Assembly (NCBI RefSeq): GCF_038405225.1
Contig: NZ_CP151657.1
Location: forward strand, 2,418,001-2,482,000
Source of the DNA: Arthrobacter citreus
GTDB lineage: Bacteria; Actinomycetota; Actinomycetes; Actinomycetales; Micrococcaceae
DNA: 64,000 nucleotides
Direction: 5' to 3'
How positions within the stretch are numbered: the first letter of the stretch is position 1; each line of letters begins with the position of its first letter. Shown in pieces: positions 44,443-52,303 of this stretch. The notes under the pieces were generated by a model. That model had not been told where the DNA came from. It did no database searches and was given only the letters and a program-made list of their open reading frames with translations. The translations under genes and the position numbers were made by a program.

Positions 44443-45456
44443 CTATGGAATCAGAACCAGCCGGATGGGATTGCCCTCCTTGGCCTCCAGCTGTTTGACC
44501 GCCTGGGCTGCATCGCGCAGCGGCAGCCGGGCGCTGACGGACTTGGCGAAGTCCAGCCGGCCCAGCCGGGTCAGCTTCACCAGCTCCGGCACGTGGTGCG
44601 CCTCGGAACCGTAGTGGCCCAGGATCTGCTTGCGGGCGTAGGAGAATCCGGTGCTGTCACTGATCGTGATGGGAGTGCCGCTGAGGCCCACCAGCACCAG
44701 CCGGCCGCGCCGGCCGAGGCATTTGACCGCCTGGGCCCGGACGGCGTCGACGCCGGCGAAGTCCAGTGCCGCATCCAGCCCCTGCCCGCCGGTGGCGGCT
44801 TTCATGGCGTCGCCAAAATCCTCCGCGAGGGGGTCCAGCGCATAGTCAGCACCAAAATCCAATGCACGCTGCCGTGCCTCCGGGATCGGGTCGACGGCGA
44901 TGATGGGCGCCGCTCCGATCAGGCGCAGCAGCTGAACGCCGTGCGCGCCAAGCCCGCCGATCCCCCAGACTCCCACGGCTTCGCCGGCACGAATATCAGC
45001 GGTCGAAGAAATGGCGCCCCAGGGGGTGGAAACGGCGTCAGGAACAATGCACGCCTGATCGAAGGGAATGTCATCGCCGAGCGGAACCAGCACTCCTGCC
45101 GGGACGACGACGTACTCGGCCCAGCCGCCGTCGTAGTCCACGCCCATGGTCAGCGTGGCACCCCCGTGCTCGTAGCCGGCCTGGATCACAACGCGGTCCC
45201 CTGCCGCGGCGGAGGTGACGCCTGGACCGGGCAGGTCAACGGTTCCGGCCACCTCATGCCCAAGCGTCACCTCGCTGCCCTGCAGGAACTGCGGGTGCAG
45301 CAGTCCCTGGATCAGGTGCACGTCGGAGAGGCAGACGCCGGCGGCACCCACCTTCACCCGGACAAAGCCGGGACGCGGCTCCGGGATGGGGACTTCCGTG
45401 AGGGTGAATTCCTTCGTCTCAACATTGAGACGTCCTGCAAGCATGGTGCCTGGCAT
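44443..45456 (-). CDS. zinc-type alcohol dehydrogenase without structural zinc cysteines
   Basis: 337 aa MDR superfamily. The catalytic Cys-His region (VGAAGVCLSDVH, GHEVAGTVDLPG) and the GIGGLGAHGVQLLRL cofactor loop are present. The four-cysteine structural zinc loop of classical ADHs is absent; that stretch instead reads AGYEHGGATLTMGVDYDGG with no Cys. The ATG has AGAGGTCCCC upstream. It lies just after a second ADH on the same strand, with a perfect hairpin between. Substrate not known. Confidence 0.88.
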   Translation of the reverse strand: MPGTMLAGRLNVETKEFTLTEVPIPEPRPGFVRVKVGAAGVCLSDVHLIQGLLHPQFLQGSEVTLGHEVAGTVDLPGPGVTSAAAGDRVVIQAGYEHGGATLTMGVDYDGGWAEYVVVPAGVLVPLGDDIPFDQACIVPDAVSTPWGAISSTADIRAGEAVGVWGIGGLGAHGVQLLRLIGAAPIIAVDPIPEARQRALDFGADYALDPLAEDFGDAMKAATGGQGLDAALDFAGVDAVRAQAVKCLGRRGRLVLVGLSGTPITISDSTGFSYARKQILGHYGSEAHHVPELVKLTRLGRLDFAKSVSARLPLRDAAQAVKQLEAKEGNPIRLVLIP

Positions 45457-45473
45457 GGGGACCTCTTTTCGCG

Positions 45474-45510
45474 ATGATGGGGACGGCGGAGTACCCGCCG
45501 TCCCCATCAT
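45474..45510 (-). terminator. perfect 16-bp hairpin between two alcohol dehydrogenase genes
   Basis: Stem ATGATGGGGACGGCGG / CCGCCGTCCCCATCAT with a 5-nt loop. It sits after the stop of the upstream ADH gene and just before the ribosome site of the downstream one. No T-tract follows, so it may act as a pause, mRNA 3' end protector or translation barrier rather than a classical terminator. Confidence 0.65.
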
Positions 45511-45522
45511 GCTCCTCCGTCG

Positions 45523-46578
45523 CTAGGCGTTCAAAATGACCTTGAGGGCATTCGTTTCCGCGGCGCGGGAGAACGTGTCATAGGCCTCGAGGATGTCCTG
45601 AAGCGGATAGCGGTGGCTGATGAACTCCTCCGCGGGGAGCTTTCCCTGCGCAATCAGCTTGAGCAGCATGGACAGGGTGTTGGTGTTGACCAGGCCCATG
45701 CTGATGTCGATGTTCTGGATCCACAGCTGATCCAGCGCCAGGCTGACCGGGGCGCCGTGCACGCCCACGTTGGCCACGTTCCCGCCGGGCCGGACAATCT
45801 GCGTGCACATCTCGAACGTCTTGGGGATACCGACAGCCTCCACCGCGACGTCCACCCCCCAGCCGTCCGTTTCTTTCATGATCTGGTCGCGCCAGTCGGA
45901 GTCGCCTGAATTCACGCCGTGTGTGGCACCGAACCGCTGCGCCTGCTGCACCCGGTTGGCGTCAAGGTCCACCGCAATGATCTTGGCGGCTCCGTACAGT
46001 CCGGCGGTGGAAATCACGGCAAGACCCACAGGCCCGGCACCGATGACCGCCACGACATCACCGGGCTTCACCTGCCCGTACTGCACGCCCATTTCGAATC
46101 CGGTGGGAAAGATGTCGCTGAGCAGGACACCGTGTTCCTGGGAGACGTCCTCGGGGAGCAGGTACATCGATGTGTCGGCGTACGGAACCCGGACGTACTC
46201 GGCCTGCGTGCCGTCGATCAGGTGTCCGAAGATCCAGCCGATGCCGGACTGCCCCTCGTCGCCGGTGCAGTGGGAGTAGACCCCGTCCTTGCAGAAACTG
46301 CAGGATCCGTCCGCTGAAACACAGGAGAGGATGACTTTGTCTCCGACCTTGAAGGAGTTCACGCTCGATCCGGTCTCCGTCACGGTGCCGACGCCCTCGT
46401 GCCCAAGGATCCGGCCCGGAGTAACGGCCGGCACATCGCCCTTGAGGATGTGAAGGTCGGTTCCGCAGATAGTGGTGGTGTCAATCTTGACGATGGCGTC
46501 CCGCGGTTCCGTGATCCGGGGGTCCGGCACGTCTTTCCAGGATTTCTGCCCGGGTCCTTCGTACACGAGTGCTTTCAT
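45523..46578 (-). CDS. zinc-dependent alcohol dehydrogenase (class-III-like, full four-Cys zinc site)
   Basis: 351 aa. Catalytic ligands in TTTICGTDLHILKGD and GHEGVGTVTETG, structural zinc cysteines in SCVSADGSCSFCKDGVYSHC, cofactor loop GAGPVGLAVI. The SDIFPTGFEMG segment resembles secondary-alcohol/aryl or formaldehyde-type ADHs of actinobacteria. An AUG with weak upstream A/G-rich sequence. First of two ADH genes on this strand. Confidence 0.92.
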   Translation of the reverse strand: MKALVYEGPGQKSWKDVPDPRITEPRDAIVKIDTTTICGTDLHILKGDVPAVTPGRILGHEGVGTVTETGSSVNSFKVGDKVILSCVSADGSCSFCKDGVYSHCTGDEGQSGIGWIFGHLIDGTQAEYVRVPYADTSMYLLPEDVSQEHGVLLSDIFPTGFEMGVQYGQVKPGDVVAVIGAGPVGLAVISTAGLYGAAKIIAVDLDANRVQQAQRFGATHGVNSGDSDWRDQIMKETDGWGVDVAVEAVGIPKTFEMCTQIVRPGGNVANVGVHGAPVSLALDQLWIQNIDISMGLVNTNTLSMLLKLIAQGKLPAEEFISHRYPLQDILEAYDTFSRAAETNALKVILNA

Positions 46579-46723
46579 GATGTCCTCGTCTGCTCCCGCC
46601 GACCAATTGCAGACTGCCTAAGCAACCTGGCCCGGGTGAATCCGGAAAACGGGCTCATTGGCTCCGTGCGGTCGGTCCTTATCCAGCCTAGGAGCGGGTG
46701 GGGCTGCCGGTAAGGGCGGGACC

Positions 46724-47134
46724 CTATTCCCCGTCGAGATACAGCCAGTTCCCTCCCACCCGAACAAAGCGGCTGGTTTCTTCCTGCACCCCCCGCCCTG
46801 ATCCGTCCCGGTAATGGGCGCGGAACCGCACCACACCACTGTCATCCAGCGGCCCGCCGGCCGCCGTTTCCACGATGTCCAGGCGCCGCCACTGCAGGTC
46901 CGCATCCAGCTCCAGCCCTGCCGGGCGGGTGGAGGGATGCCAGGTCTCCAGCAAATACCGGCGGTTGCCGACGGCGAAGGCGGAATACCGCGAGCGCATC
47001 AGCGCTTCGGCGGTGGGTGCTGTCTGCGTTCCCGAGTGGTATTTGCCGCAGCAGCGTGCATACGTTTCACCGCTGAGGCAGGGACAGCGGTCCTCGGGGG
47101 CGGGCACGGCAAAGGAATGGTTCGGCGAAGTCAT
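46724..47134 (-). CDS. YchJ/SEC-C-motif UPF0225 family protein
   Basis: 136 aa. SEC-C zinc motif near the start (CPCLSGETYARCC, residues 17-29), an ALMRSRYSAFAVG helix typical of YchJ, and an NTF2-like C-terminal fold (VRFRAHYRDGS, SRFVRVGGNWLYLDG). Members may act with SecA or nucleic acids; not proven. Start 6 nt after CATACT, leaderless-type. Confidence 0.87.
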   Translation of the reverse strand: MTSPNHSFAVPAPEDRCPCLSGETYARCCGKYHSGTQTAPTAEALMRSRYSAFAVGNRRYLLETWHPSTRPAGLELDADLQWRRLDIVETAAGGPLDDSGVVRFRAHYRDGSGRGVQEETSRFVRVGGNWLYLDGE

Positions 47135-47170
47135 CTGTCCAGTATGTCCGGTTTCCCCGGAAGCCCGCGG

Positions 47171-47500
47171 TTAGCTGCCGCCAAGGACAATTTCGGTTTC
47201 CAGGTTCATCCGCACGGCTTCAATGGCGGTTCTGATCCGTTCCTCGCGGCTCGGTGAAACGTCTCCAAGCCGGGACGCCGTATCCAGGCGCACCGACAGC
47301 TCATTCAAGGCGGACAGTGCCTGCTCATACTCCCCGGCAGCTGCGGCTTCACTCACATCGAAGACCTGTGACTGAAGCTCCTCGGCGGCCCCCGGTTCCA
47401 GGGTGGGAACCTCACATCCGGTCAGGAGCGTGACGGCCAGCGCCGTTCCAAGAACGACCCGCAAGCCGCCGCCCCTGTTTCGGCCCGTTGGGGTTCTCAC
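47171..47500 (-). CDS. small lipoprotein coupled to a Ser/Thr kinase
   Basis: 109 aa. Signal peptide and lipobox VTLLTGC (Cys about residue 29), then a helical Ala/Glu-rich mature part (about 80 aa). No family recognised. Its GTG overlaps the stop of the kinase gene by 4 nt, so it is translationally coupled and may be an extracellular partner of that kinase's system. Confidence 0.75.
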   Translation of the reverse strand: MRTPTGRNRGGGLRVVLGTALAVTLLTGCEVPTLEPGAAEELQSQVFDVSEAAAAGEYEQALSALNELSVRLDTASRLGDVSPSREERIRTAIEAVRMNLETEIVLGGS

Positions 47501-48915
47501 GGGGTGACACTTTCCTGCAGCTCCTCCAAGTGCTCTCCGAGCTGCCCGGGAACTGCGGGATATCCCTGGTCCGCGGGGAAAACTCCCAACCTGTCCGCCA
47601 CGAAGATCACTGACGTCACCAGCACCGCCATTGCGACCATGGCCAGCAGGCTCCTGCCCGCCAGCGCAAACCGCGACGGACGCTGCGGCAGTGTTGTCAG
47701 TGAGGCAGCGGTTCGTTTCCGCGCCGCTCCGATCCGCGGCGGAACCCGGGGTGGGGACACCGCACGGTATATCCCGCCCGAGTCGCCGGAATGATGCACC
47801 ACCGGTTCTTCCTCACGGGCCGGCTGGTCCTCATGGACCGGTTGTTCCTCATGGACCGGTTGTTCCTCAGGGATTGGCACATCCTGCAGGCTCGTCCGGT
47901 CAGGGGCCAGCTCGTCCCGGTCCGGCTCCGGCACCACCGCCGGGCCGGTGCTGCGCGGATCTTCCGCCGTCATGATCCCGGAAGCGCCGCCGTCGTCGTC
48001 CCGCTCTGTCCCGGACCGCTCAGGCGCTGGGACCGCCTCGGCAAGCTCCCTCGATGTCCAGCGGTAATCAAGCAGCGCGGCCGAAACCTCAGCTGCGGTG
48101 GGCCGCTGGTCCGGATCACGGGAGGTCATTGACTTGAGCAGAGAGCACCAGTAGTTTCCGAGCTCGTCCGGAACCTCGGGGTCACGGCTGAGGCGTGCAA
48201 TTGCCGCTTCAACCGCGCTGCCGCCAAATTCAATGCGGCCGGTGACGGATTCCAGCAGCACCAGGCCAAGCGAATAGATGTCACTGGAAAAACTGACATC
48301 CTGTGAACTGGCCTGCTCGGGGCTCAAATAATTGGCGGTGCCCAGCGTCGCGTTGGCGGCGGTGATCCGGGCGCCGTCGAGCATCCTAGCGATGCCAAAG
48401 TCGGTGAGCTTTGCCCGTGGCAGGGTCCCTGCAATAACGGGAGGCAGGAGGATATTGGCGGGTTTCACATCGCGGTGGATGACTCCCCTGCCGTGGATGT
48501 ACGCCAGCGCGCCGGCCAGTTCAGCCCCCAGATAAGCGGCTTCCGCCGGCGACAGCCTTTTGACCTCGCGGAGCCGCTTGCGCAGGTCCGGCCCGTCAAC
48601 GAGTTCCATGACCAAGAAGGCACGGGGCTCGCCGGCTTCGCCGTCATCACGACCGGCGTCGTCCTTTCCAGCGTCAAAAAGTGTCACCAGGCCCGGATGG
48701 GAAAGGGACGCCAGTAACCGCATTTCGGTTTCCTGGCGGTCAACGTCGTCTGGAGCGACTGCGCTGGCCCGGAAGAGCTTCACGGCGATGTCGCGGCCGA
48801 GAGCTTCGTCCTGTCCTCGGTAGACGGTGGCCATGCCACCGTGGCCTATGGGTTCGTTGAGACGGTAACGCCCTGAAATGAGCCGGTTGAGGCCATCTGC
48901 TGCGAAACTTTCCAT
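47497..48915 (-). CDS. PknB-like transmembrane serine/threonine protein kinase
   Basis: 472 aa. Kinase domain residues 15-280 with Gly-loop GHGGMATVYRG, catalytic Lys DIAVKLF, HRDVKPANI, DFGIARM and APE-like SPEQASS. A Pro/Glu-rich linker with internal repeats follows, then a membrane helix near residues 425-447 (SLLAMVAMAVLVTSVIFVA) and a short external tail without PASTA domains. A phosphorylation signalling role at the membrane is inferred. The small coupled lipoprotein may sense or modulate it. Confidence 0.92.
   Translation of the reverse strand: MESFAADGLNRLISGRYRLNEPIGHGGMATVYRGQDEALGRDIAVKLFRASAVAPDDVDRQETEMRLLASLSHPGLVTLFDAGKDDAGRDDGEAGEPRAFLVMELVDGPDLRKRLREVKRLSPAEAAYLGAELAGALAYIHGRGVIHRDVKPANILLPPVIAGTLPRAKLTDFGIARMLDGARITAANATLGTANYLSPEQASSQDVSFSSDIYSLGLVLLESVTGRIEFGGSAVEAAIARLSRDPEVPDELGNYWCSLLKSMTSRDPDQRPTAAEVSAALLDYRWTSRELAEAVPAPERSGTERDDDGGASGIMTAEDPRSTGPAVVPEPDRDELAPDRTSLQDVPIPEEQPVHEEQPVHEDQPAREEEPVVHHSGDSGGIYRAVSPPRVPPRIGAARKRTAASLTTLPQRPSRFALAGRSLLAMVAMAVLVTSVIFVADRLGVFPADQGYPAVPGQLGEHLEELQESVTP
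47812..47875 (-). repeat. 18-bp in-frame tandem repeat inside the kinase linker
   Basis: About three copies of an 18-bp unit containing CATGGACCGGTTGTTCC, encoding repeated six-residue EEQPVH/EDQPAR blocks in the Pro/Glu linker. Slippage at this repeat would change linker length in steps of six residues. Confidence 0.8.
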
Positions 48916-49104
48916 GCTGCAACCTCTTCTCGCCCTTCAAGCGTAGCTGAGGGAAATCGTGGCGTAGATGGGCCGTGATGACTTTTTTTAGCCCCCCTGA
49001 CAGGCCTCGCGGAAGTGTTCCCGCTGCGCTAAACTGCCCTGCCGCGAAGCATTACGGCAGGCCAGTTGGGGGGACTTTAACCCTGAGCTGCTCGAGGCTG
49101 CCCT

Positions 49105-49512
49105 TCAGGACTCGGAGTGAGCTTTTTCCTCCATGGGAGCGGAGTTCCAGGGATCAACGGCAGCCGCTCCGAGGGCGGAAAAGTCCTGCGGCCGGTCCGT
49201 GACCACGCACAGGTCATGGAGAATAGCCGTCGAAGCCATCATGGCGGTGAGCGTGCCGGCACCGTGACCCATCCGTGCCGACATCAGGGCCGTTTCAGGG
49301 TCAACGGGCAGGATGTGGCACGCGTACCGGCCGGTGAGTTCCCGGAGCCAGGGAAGGTCAGGCCGGGGCAGCTCCCCCAGGCTCAGGACGGAAATGAAGA
49401 TCCGCAGGCTGCTGCGCTTCCTCAGGAAGCCGATGACGGCGGGGCTTGCGTTCTCGCCGCGGATCTCCGCCAGCACGGGAGCATCCAGCAGCAGCCCCGA
49501 GCGTCCGTTCAC
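49105..49512 (-). CDS. PIN-domain VapC-like toxin, possibly degenerate
   Basis: 135 aa. Ribonuclease-type PIN fold: first acidic residue Asp10 in LLLDAPVLAEI, Glu47 in VLSLGELPRP, and the C-terminal CVVTDRPQDFSAL. Where typical VapC has DALIAATA, this one has TAMMASTA, so the third catalytic Asp (about residue 89) appears to be replaced by Thr. Activity is therefore doubtful. Start GTG overlaps the stop of the tiny antitoxin-like gene in a GTGA junction. Confidence 0.75.
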   Translation of the reverse strand: MNGRSGLLLDAPVLAEIRGENASPAVIGFLRKRSSLRIFISVLSLGELPRPDLPWLRELTGRYACHILPVDPETALMSARMGHGAGTLTAMMASTAILHDLCVVTDRPQDFSALGAAAVDPWNSAPMEEKAHSES

Positions 49513-49670
49513 TCCTGTCCCTCGGTTCGGGCCAGCAGGAAGTCCAGGAAGGAGGCCCGGGCCGTCACCACCTGCTCGTAGTCCTGCAGGGAGACTGCCA
49601 GCAGGTTATGCGGCGCCTGCTCGGCGAGGGGCGCTAAACCAGGTTGCGGGGGCGCTGTGGTCATGTTCAT
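49509..49670 (-). CDS. short Phd/YefM-like antitoxin, probably truncated
   Basis: 53 aa, immediately upstream of the PIN gene. The readable part LAVSLQDYEQVVTARASFLDFLL matches the C-terminal toxin-neutralising part of Phd-type antitoxins (aVLVSxxDYExL), but the usual N-terminal DNA-binding half is missing: only a Pro-rich MNMTTAPPQPG leads in. An in-frame ATG two codons upstream is equally possible. Too short for common cut-offs; found by reading upstream of the toxin start. Confidence 0.6.
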   Translation of the reverse strand: MNMTTAPPQPGLAPLAEQAPHNLLAVSLQDYEQVVTARASFLDFLLARTEGQE

Positions 49671-50014
49671 GGGCATACGGCGCCGTGCGCCGGTCCTTTC
49701 GGCGTGCTCTTGCCGGCACCGGTTGCCCGAAGGCGAGTGCTGGCCGCTTCTTCATCCGAACCACCCAACGAGCGTGGGGTTGGTATGCGGCCAAGTCGGA
49801 GCTTGGCGGCCGCAGTTCTTGAAGCTGTTGGAAGTATAACCAGCTTTGTCGGCCGGACGCGTCAGCCGGTCCATTATTGAGACACTGTTGCGGCCTTCGA
49901 CAGCTGCGTCCTTCGACAACCGGGGCACAACAGCCGTTGACCCCTGCCGTTCCTATAGTTACCGTTTCTTCGAACTGGCCAGACCAGTGGGTGGCCTCCG
50001 ACGGAAGTGGATGC
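49671..50014. other. 344-bp intergenic region, no gene seen
   Basis: Between the antitoxin-like gene and the SDR gene. I see no ORF with a credible start, no tRNA shape and no strong hairpin. It presumably holds the two divergent promoters. Confidence 0.5.
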
Positions 50015-50788
50015 ATGAATTACGCTGATCTCTTTGACCTTGCCGGCCGACGGATGATGGTGGTGGGAGCCGGGAGCGGAATAGGCCGCGAGGCTGCCCT
50101 GGCACTGGGCGCGCACGGGGCAAAGGTGGTCTGTGCGGACCGGGATCCGGAATCGGCAGCAGCTGTTGCCGGACTCATCGGCCCCGCGGCCGAGTCCCTG
50201 GTCCTCGACGTGCTGGATACGGCCGCGGTTCAGGCTGCCGCGGAGCGCTATGCGGACCTGGACGCACTGGTTTTCACCGCCGCCACAAATGTCCGCAAAC
50301 GGATCGCCGAGTACACGATGGAGGAGTTCGACCGCGTCATCAGTTTGAACCTCCGGGCGTCCTTTGCCCTGCTGCGGGCCTTCGGGCCACGCATGGCGGC
50401 CAACGGCGGCGGCAGCATTATTGGTTTTTCCTCCATCCGCGCCCTCACCGTGGAACCGGGCCAGGGCCCGTATGCCGCGACCAAAGCCGGGCTGGTCCAG
50501 CTGGCGAGGACGGCGGCCGCGGAGTTTGGTCCTTCCGGCGTCCGGGTGAATGTGATCGCCCCCGGCGTCGTCGAGACACCGCTGACCGCCCAAATCAAAG
50601 ATGACCAAGCCTGGTACGACGCCTACGCGGCAAAAAGTGCGCTGGGCCGCTGGTCCCGCCCGGAGGAGCTGGCCGGTGCAGTGGTGTACCTGGCCTCGGA
50701 TGCTTCCAGCTTTGTCACCGGATCCGTACTGACCGTGGACGGCGGCTGGACCGCCGTCGACGGTCGGTTTGACCCGCCCGCTTCCTAG
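50015..50788 (+). CDS. SDR family oxidoreductase
   Basis: 257 aa classical SDR. Cofactor motif VGAGSGIGREAAL near residue 17, acidic residue in CADRD after beta-2 (NAD preference likely), catalytic Ser in GFSSIRAL and YAATKAGLVQ (Y-x-x-x-K), C-terminal DGGWTAVDGR. The ATG (MNYADLFDL) is preceded by GGAAGTGG. It is convergent with the amidase (4-bp overlap); the pairing hints at shared catabolism, but the substrate is unknown. Confidence 0.88.
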   Translation: MNYADLFDLAGRRMMVVGAGSGIGREAALALGAHGAKVVCADRDPESAAAVAGLIGPAAESLVLDVLDTAAVQAAAERYADLDALVFTAATNVRKRIAEYTMEEFDRVISLNLRASFALLRAFGPRMAANGGGSIIGFSSIRALTVEPGQGPYAATKAGLVQLARTAAAEFGPSGVRVNVIAPGVVETPLTAQIKDDQAWYDAYAAKSALGRWSRPEELAGAVVYLASDASSFVTGSVLTVDGGWTAVDGRFDPPAS

Positions 50789-52242
50789 GGCAGTCCCGCC
50801 CAGTCCGGAACGGCGGATGCCGGCCGGTTGGCCTCGTACCATGCGGCGGCGCGGAGCAGGCGGTCGTCACTGCCCACCGGGCCGGACAGCTGGACGCCAA
50901 TCGGCCGTCCGTCGGCGGTGAATCCGCAGTTCACCGTGGCGGCCGGCTGGCCGGACATGTTGTAGGGGGCGGTGAACCCGATGTGCGCCATGGTGATGTC
51001 CGGATCGGGCACCGGCATCGGCTGTTCCGCCGGGAAGGCAGCCATGGGAGCAACCGGGGAGATCACGACGTCGAACCCGGCGGTGGCGTGAACGGTGCGC
51101 TGCCGGATCGTGTCCATGCTGTTGTAATGACGGATGGTCTCGCTGCCGCTGAAGGTGGCCCCGCGGGAGCACCAGCGGACAATGTAGTCCAGCAGCAGCG
51201 GCTTTTCCTCCGGTGCCAGCAGTTGATAGTCGGCGTAGGAGCGGGTGCGCCAAAAGTTGTCCAGTGCATCCAGCAGGTCCTGGTCCATAAACGGCTCCAG
51301 AACCTCAACGGCTCCGCCGGCGGACGCAAAAACATCCGCCACGTCCCGCACCGCAGCTTGGACTTCCGGTTCCACGGGCGCCCCGCACCCTGCGTCCTGA
51401 TGAAGGGCTATGCGCAGGCTGCCAGCCTCCGCCGCGGTGGTGGCGGAGGCCGTGTTCCAGTCCATCGCCGGATACGGCCTGGTGGAGTGGTCCCGCACGT
51501 CATAACGGGCAATAAGGCTCATGAGCGCGGCGGCGTCCCCAATGGTCCTGGCGAGCGGGCCGGCAGCGCGTCCCGGATACGGCGTGTCCAGGGGAACCAG
51601 GCCGGCGCTGGGTTTCAGCGTCGCAAGCCCCTGCCAGGTCCCCGGCAGCCGGATGGAACCGCCGATATCGGTTCCCACATGCAGCGGCCCGTACGCTGCC
51701 GCAGCCGCGGCACCGGCTCCGGCGCTCGAGCCGCCAGTGGTCCACCGGGGATTCCACGCACTCCGGGATATCCCGTGGCGGCTGGAAACACCGGAGGACA
51801 GCATGCCCCAGTCCGGCATGGTGGTGGATCCGAGGATGACGACGCCGGCCTCCAGGAGGCGGTCGGTCACCGGAGCATTGGTTCCGCTCACCGGCGGATG
51901 GGGAAGCGCCGTGCCTGACGGTTTGGGGACCCCTGCCCGCGCGACGTTCTCCTTGATGGTGCACGGCACCCCGTCCCAGCGGCTGAGCTGTGTTCCGTCC
52001 TCCCAACGTGCGGCGCTCGCCCGTGCCTGTGTCCGGACGTCGTCGGCGTCGAACCGGTAGAAGGCGTTCAGCTCGGGTTCGCGGGCCTCCACCCGGGCAA
52101 TCACCGCCTCGGCAACGTCCACCGGCGTCAGGGTTCCGGCCGCAAAGGCCCGGCCCATTTCCGCTGCCGACAGGGCATGAAGGGAATCCTGCTCCATGCC
52201 GGCACCGTCTGTGGCGCCCGGTTCGTGTGCAGTTTCCGTCAT
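50785..52242 (-). CDS. amidase (amidase signature family)
   Basis: 485 aa. Ser-cisSer-Lys triad: Lys in VPCTIKENVARAG (residue about 91), the Gly/Ser-rich GGSSAGAGAAA, and the nucleophile Ser in TDIGGSIRLPG. Hydrolyses amide bonds in the cytoplasm; the substrate class is not evident. GGAGGTCCACC precedes the ATG. It lies 61 bp downstream of a dipeptide-type ABC ATPase on the same strand, so it is probably the last gene of the uptake operon. Confidence 0.92.
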   Translation of the reverse strand: MTETAHEPGATDGAGMEQDSLHALSAAEMGRAFAAGTLTPVDVAEAVIARVEAREPELNAFYRFDADDVRTQARASAARWEDGTQLSRWDGVPCTIKENVARAGVPKPSGTALPHPPVSGTNAPVTDRLLEAGVVILGSTTMPDWGMLSSGVSSRHGISRSAWNPRWTTGGSSAGAGAAAAAAYGPLHVGTDIGGSIRLPGTWQGLATLKPSAGLVPLDTPYPGRAAGPLARTIGDAAALMSLIARYDVRDHSTRPYPAMDWNTASATTAAEAGSLRIALHQDAGCGAPVEPEVQAAVRDVADVFASAGGAVEVLEPFMDQDLLDALDNFWRTRSYADYQLLAPEEKPLLLDYIVRWCSRGATFSGSETIRHYNSMDTIRQRTVHATAGFDVVISPVAPMAAFPAEQPMPVPDPDITMAHIGFTAPYNMSGQPAATVNCGFTADGRPIGVQLSGPVGSDDRLLRAAAWYEANRPASAVPDWAGLP

Positions 52243-52303
52243 GGTGGACCTCCGTTGAGCGGGAGGGCTGCGGCCGGTGGACCGAAACCCCAGGAACGCG
52301 CGG

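Noticed and set aside
48916-49104. T-run near 48988 and short frames between kinase and PIN gene
   Set aside because: No convincing stem precedes the T-run and no credible start or family match exists for the frames.
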